Assembly: GCA_011524755.1 (NCBI GenBank)
Contig: WTJR01000063.1
Location: 1-8,358 of the forward strand
Reading direction: 5' to 3'
Source: Halieaceae bacterium
GTDB lineage: Bacteria > Pseudomonadota > Gammaproteobacteria > Pseudomonadales > Halieaceae
DNA length: 8,358 nt
How positions within the stretch are numbered: the stretch's first letter is position 1; each line of letters opens with the position of its first letter. The notes under the pieces are model-generated. The model was given only the letters and a program-made list of their open reading frames with translations, did not search any database and had not been told where the DNA came from. Position numbers and translations under genes: made by a program. Of the stretch, positions 6,471 to 8,358 are shown piece after piece.

Positions 6471-7649
6471 ATGACTGCGCTCAGACTGCTACTGACACTC
6501 ATCACGGTATTGGCGCTCGCCGTCGTGCTGGCAATCTATACCCTCGGGCCCGCTGCACTGGAGAATGCTCAGAACCGCGTCGCCGGCGACAAAGGCGAGT
6601 CACCCTCTCCCGACGCCATGGCACTGCACCAGTCGCTCGATATAGCGGACCTGCACGCCGACACGTTGCTCTGGTACCGATCCATGCTGGAGCGCTCCGA
6701 TAGAGGTCAGGTTGATGTGCCCCGCATGCTGGATGGCAACATGGCGATTCAGATGCTGACCGTCGTCACGAAGTCCCCCAGCGGTCAAAACTATGACTCC
6801 AATTCGGCTGACGCCAGTGACAACATTACCCTGCTTGCGCTGATACAGCGGTGGCCGCTCAGCACGAGAAACTCACTGTTCGAGCGCGCGATGTATCAGG
6901 CAGATCGTCTACATGCCTTCGCTGCTGAGAGCGATTCGCTGGCCGTGGTCACCTCCTCAGAAGAACTCAAACAGGTGCTGAAATCACGAGAAGATGGAAG
7001 CGAGCTGATTGCCGGACTCCTGGGTACCGAGGGGTCTCACGCCTTGGATGGCGATCTGGACAACATCAAGCGGCTTCACGATGCGGGTTTTCGCATGATG
7101 TCGCTTCAACACTTCTTTGATAACAAGCTGGGTGGCTCGCTGCACGGCGAGTCAAATGCCGGTTTGACGGAGTTCGGCCGCGAGGCGGTGCGCCAGATGG
7201 ACAGCATGGGCATCATGATTGATGTATCGCACTCCTCACCACAAGTTGTCGACGATGTGCTGAATCTTATCGACAGCCCCCTCATTGTGAGTCACACGGG
7301 CTTTAAAGGTCATTGTGACCGCAAACGAAATATCAGCGACGACCTGATGATGAGAATCGCAGAACGCGGCGGATTGATCGGTGTAGGGTTCTGGTCTGAG
7401 GCAGTCTGTGGCACCGACGTCACCGCCATAGCCGATGCCATCGCCTATGGCGTTGAAACCTTCGGGGTTGAGGCGGTTGCACTGGGTTCCGATTGGGATG
7501 GTGCGGTGACCACGCCCTTAGCTGCTAATGATCTTGCTTATTTAACGTCAGCACTTCTCAAGCGAGGCCTCTCGGAAAACGATATCCGCGCAGTTATGGG
7601 TGGCAATACCATCCGGTATTTCCTCGAACACCTTCCAGCCACTGATTAG
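6471..7649 (+). CDS. Membrane-anchored dipeptidase, peptidase family M19 (renal dipeptidase type)
   Basis: Zinc-dependent dipeptidase of the amidohydrolase-like TIM-barrel M19 family, hydrolysing dipeptides, in some members with D-residues; the exact substrate is not visible. It has 392 residues. A single hydrophobic segment at about 5-26 after a short basic start is an uncleaved anchor or signal sequence, so the enzyme should face the periplasm. Metal and active-site residues expected for M19 are all present: H62 and D64 (DLHADTL), E187 (GTEGSH), H254 (DVSHSS), H275 (VSHTG), the RN pair at 286-287, and D341 in GSDWDG. The motifs LQHFFDN (212-218) and GGN (377-379) also fit. The ATG at 6471 has AAGG six bases upstream. 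The gene reads divergently from the photolyase gene, with no functional link apparent. Its last codons, including TAG, form the first unit of a tandem triplication. Confidence 0.93.
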   Translation: MTALRLLLTLITVLALAVVLAIYTLGPAALENAQNRVAGDKGESPSPDAMALHQSLDIADLHADTLLWYRSMLERSDRGQVDVPRMLDGNMAIQMLTVVTKSPSGQNYDSNSADASDNITLLALIQRWPLSTRNSLFERAMYQADRLHAFAAESDSLAVVTSSEELKQVLKSREDGSELIAGLLGTEGSHALDGDLDNIKRLHDAGFRMMSLQHFFDNKLGGSLHGESNAGLTEFGREAVRQMDSMGIMIDVSHSSPQVVDDVLNLIDSPLIVSHTGFKGHCDRKRNISDDLMMRIAERGGLIGVGFWSEAVCGTDVTAIADAIAYGVETFGVEAVALGSDWDGAVTTPLAANDLAYLTSALLKRGLSENDIRAVMGGNTIRYFLEHLPATD

Positions 7650-7680
7650 CCAGCCACTGATTAGTCAGCCACCGATTAGC
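7636..7680 (+). repeat. Three tandem copies of a 15-bp unit spanning the dipeptidase stop codon
   Basis: Copies at 7636-7650, 7651-7665 and 7666-7680 share CAGCCAC(T/C)GATTAG(C/T). Copy 2 differs from copy 1 only in its last base; copy 3 has one internal difference from copy 1. Since 15 is a multiple of three, each copy repeats the end of the reading frame: (P/S)-A-T-D-stop three times. The dipeptidase ends at the first TAG. The later two copies are untranslated back-up stops. Confidence 0.95.
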
Positions 7681-7769
7681 GCCACCACAGCGCCGGGCAA
7701 TGACGTGGCAGTCACCAAAGGGCGCCGGCAGCAACCACCACCACAACGAGGCTCGGGCAAACGTTATGA

Positions 7770-7797
7770 GGACGGTGGCTAATATCGCCAACCGTCC
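7770..7797. terminator. Stem-loop between convergent dipeptidase and acyl-CoA dehydrogenase genes, possible terminator
   Basis: GGACGGT (7770-7776) pairs with ACCGTCC (7791-7797), and inner GGC (7777-7779) pairs with GCC (7787-7789) with one bulged A, leaving a 7-nt loop. The position between convergent gene ends suits a transcription end. There is no T-run after the stem on either strand (AAAAG follows on plus), so it is not a canonical intrinsic terminator. The rest of 7681-7810 is GC-rich non-coding DNA with a repeated GCGCCGG (7690-7696, 7722-7728). Confidence 0.35.
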
Positions 7798-7810
7798 AAA
7801 AGACAGTAAC

Positions 7811-8358
7811 TCAGGCGTCGAGCAGTAACGGTGCCAAGCGCTTGCGATGATGCATTGCGTCACCGAATTGCTGTTGGCTCCAGGCCGCGCGTCGAATAAA
7901 CAGTGACGAATCACACTCCCAGGTAAAACCAAAACCACCGTGGAATTGCACCGATCGATCACCCGCATATTGGATGGTGTCTGACGCTTTGGCTTTTGCC
8001 ATACGACAGGCAACTTCCGCCTCAGTACTGAGAGGGCCATCGTCAATCTCGCTCGATGCGTGATAGACCAGTGACCGGGAGTGCTCCATGCCCACATAGA
8101 TATCAACCGTAGGGTGCTTCAACGCCTGGAACGAACCGATCAGCTTGCCGAACTGCTTTCGTGTCTTGAGGTAATCCACAATGCCGGCGAGACACGCGGA
8201 GGTGGACCCCACCGCCTCTGCAGCCGTCAACAGCGCGCCAATGAGCAGGTAATCTCGGATGGCCGAGGCCACCTTGTCACCCGATAGCACGCGCTGCGCT
8301 TTGACTCCGGTAAAGTCGAGTGTTGAAGCACGCTTGGTGAGGTCAATCAACGCGTGAG
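7811..8358 (-). CDS. Acyl-CoA dehydrogenase, C-terminal part (5' end outside window)
   Basis: FAD-dependent acyl-CoA dehydrogenase that would introduce the alpha-beta double bond in an acyl-CoA thioester. About 182 codons are visible, covering the last strand of the middle domain and the C-terminal four-helix domain. The motifs are typical: TRKQFGKLIGSFQALKH, then AKAKASDTIQYAGD, QFHGGFGFTWECD, FIRRA and FGDAMHHRKRLAPL. The frame is open through the right edge (His-Ala precede the TTG at 8350), so that TTG is not the start; the N-terminal and most of the FAD-binding middle domain lie outside. The FTWE-D type resembles FadE-like enzymes for branched, aromatic or steroid acyl-CoAs rather than classical medium-chain enzymes, but the substrate cannot be assigned. 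The protein ends at TGA 7813-7811. It converges on the dipeptidase gene across 161 nt. Confidence 0.92.
   Translation of the reverse strand, partial: HALIDLTKRASTLDFTGVKAQRVLSGDKVASAIRDYLLIGALLTAAEAVGSTSACLAGIVDYLKTRKQFGKLIGSFQALKHPTVDIYVGMEHSRSLVYHASSEIDDGPLSTEAEVACRMAKAKASDTIQYAGDRSVQFHGGFGFTWECDSSLFIRRAAWSQQQFGDAMHHRKRLAPLLLDA

Noticed and set aside
7600..7782. 60-codon plus-strand open frame across the 15-bp repeats
   Set aside because: It is a different frame through the dipeptidase end and non-coding repeat; the repeated ISQPLISQP-like peptide is a by-product of the tandem DNA units.
7594..8106. 170-codon minus-strand open frame across the dipeptidase end and acyl-CoA dehydrogenase
   Set aside because: It overlaps two recognised genes in another frame, and its repeated WLTNQWLANQWL segment is just the 15-bp triplication read from the other strand.
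8348..8350. TTG at 8350 as start of the acyl-CoA dehydrogenase
   Set aside because: The frame stays open to the window edge and the family needs about 200 more N-terminal residues, so this is an internal Leu codon of a truncated gene.

Overview
The window looks like chromosomal DNA from a marine-type gammaproteobacterium. I infer this from an Oar-like TonB-dependent receptor, an Old Yellow Enzyme, two light-dependent flavoproteins and an acyl-CoA dehydrogenase lying close together, with Shine-Dalgarno-like sites before several of the starts. The OM60/NOR5 (Halieaceae) type of genome would fit, but that is a guess from gene content and not from a marker gene. There are no RNA genes, CRISPR arrays, insertion sequences or phage genes, and no stretch over 300 bases lacks a gene.

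Layout, left to right: (1) 1-1934, minus: the first 644 codons of a TonB-dependent receptor with an N-terminal carboxypeptidase-regulatory-like domain; its C-terminus lies beyond the left edge. (2) 2102-3211, minus: a complete Old Yellow Enzyme family NADH:flavin oxidoreductase, preceded by a good sigma-70-like promoter whose -35 box lies inside a small palindrome. (3) 3443-4747, plus: a CRY-DASH cryptochrome/photolyase, overlapped by 14 nt by (4) 4734-4883, plus: a 49-residue DUF2256 zinc-ribbon-like protein starting with GTG. (5) 4884-6410, minus: an iron-sulfur bacterial cryptochrome/photolyase (FeS-BCP), a prokaryotic (6-4) photolyase type with its four cluster cysteines in place. (6) 6471-7649, plus: a membrane-anchored M19 (renal-type) dipeptidase whose last five codons, stop included, are repeated three times in tandem. 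(7) 7811-8358, minus: the C-terminal domain of an acyl-CoA dehydrogenase, cut by the right edge.

The coherent unit is the light/UV cluster at 3443-6410. CRY-DASH and the small DUF2256 protein are translated from one strand, and FeS-BCP converges on them from the other. The DUF2256 and FeS-BCP stop codons abut with no base between them (TAGCTA). The small Cys4 protein wedged between two photolyase-family flavoproteins is the least understood element and the best candidate for an undescribed functional partner. The flanking genes (receptor, reductase, dipeptidase, acyl-CoA dehydrogenase) look like ordinary nutrient uptake and catabolism genes with no evident link to the light genes.
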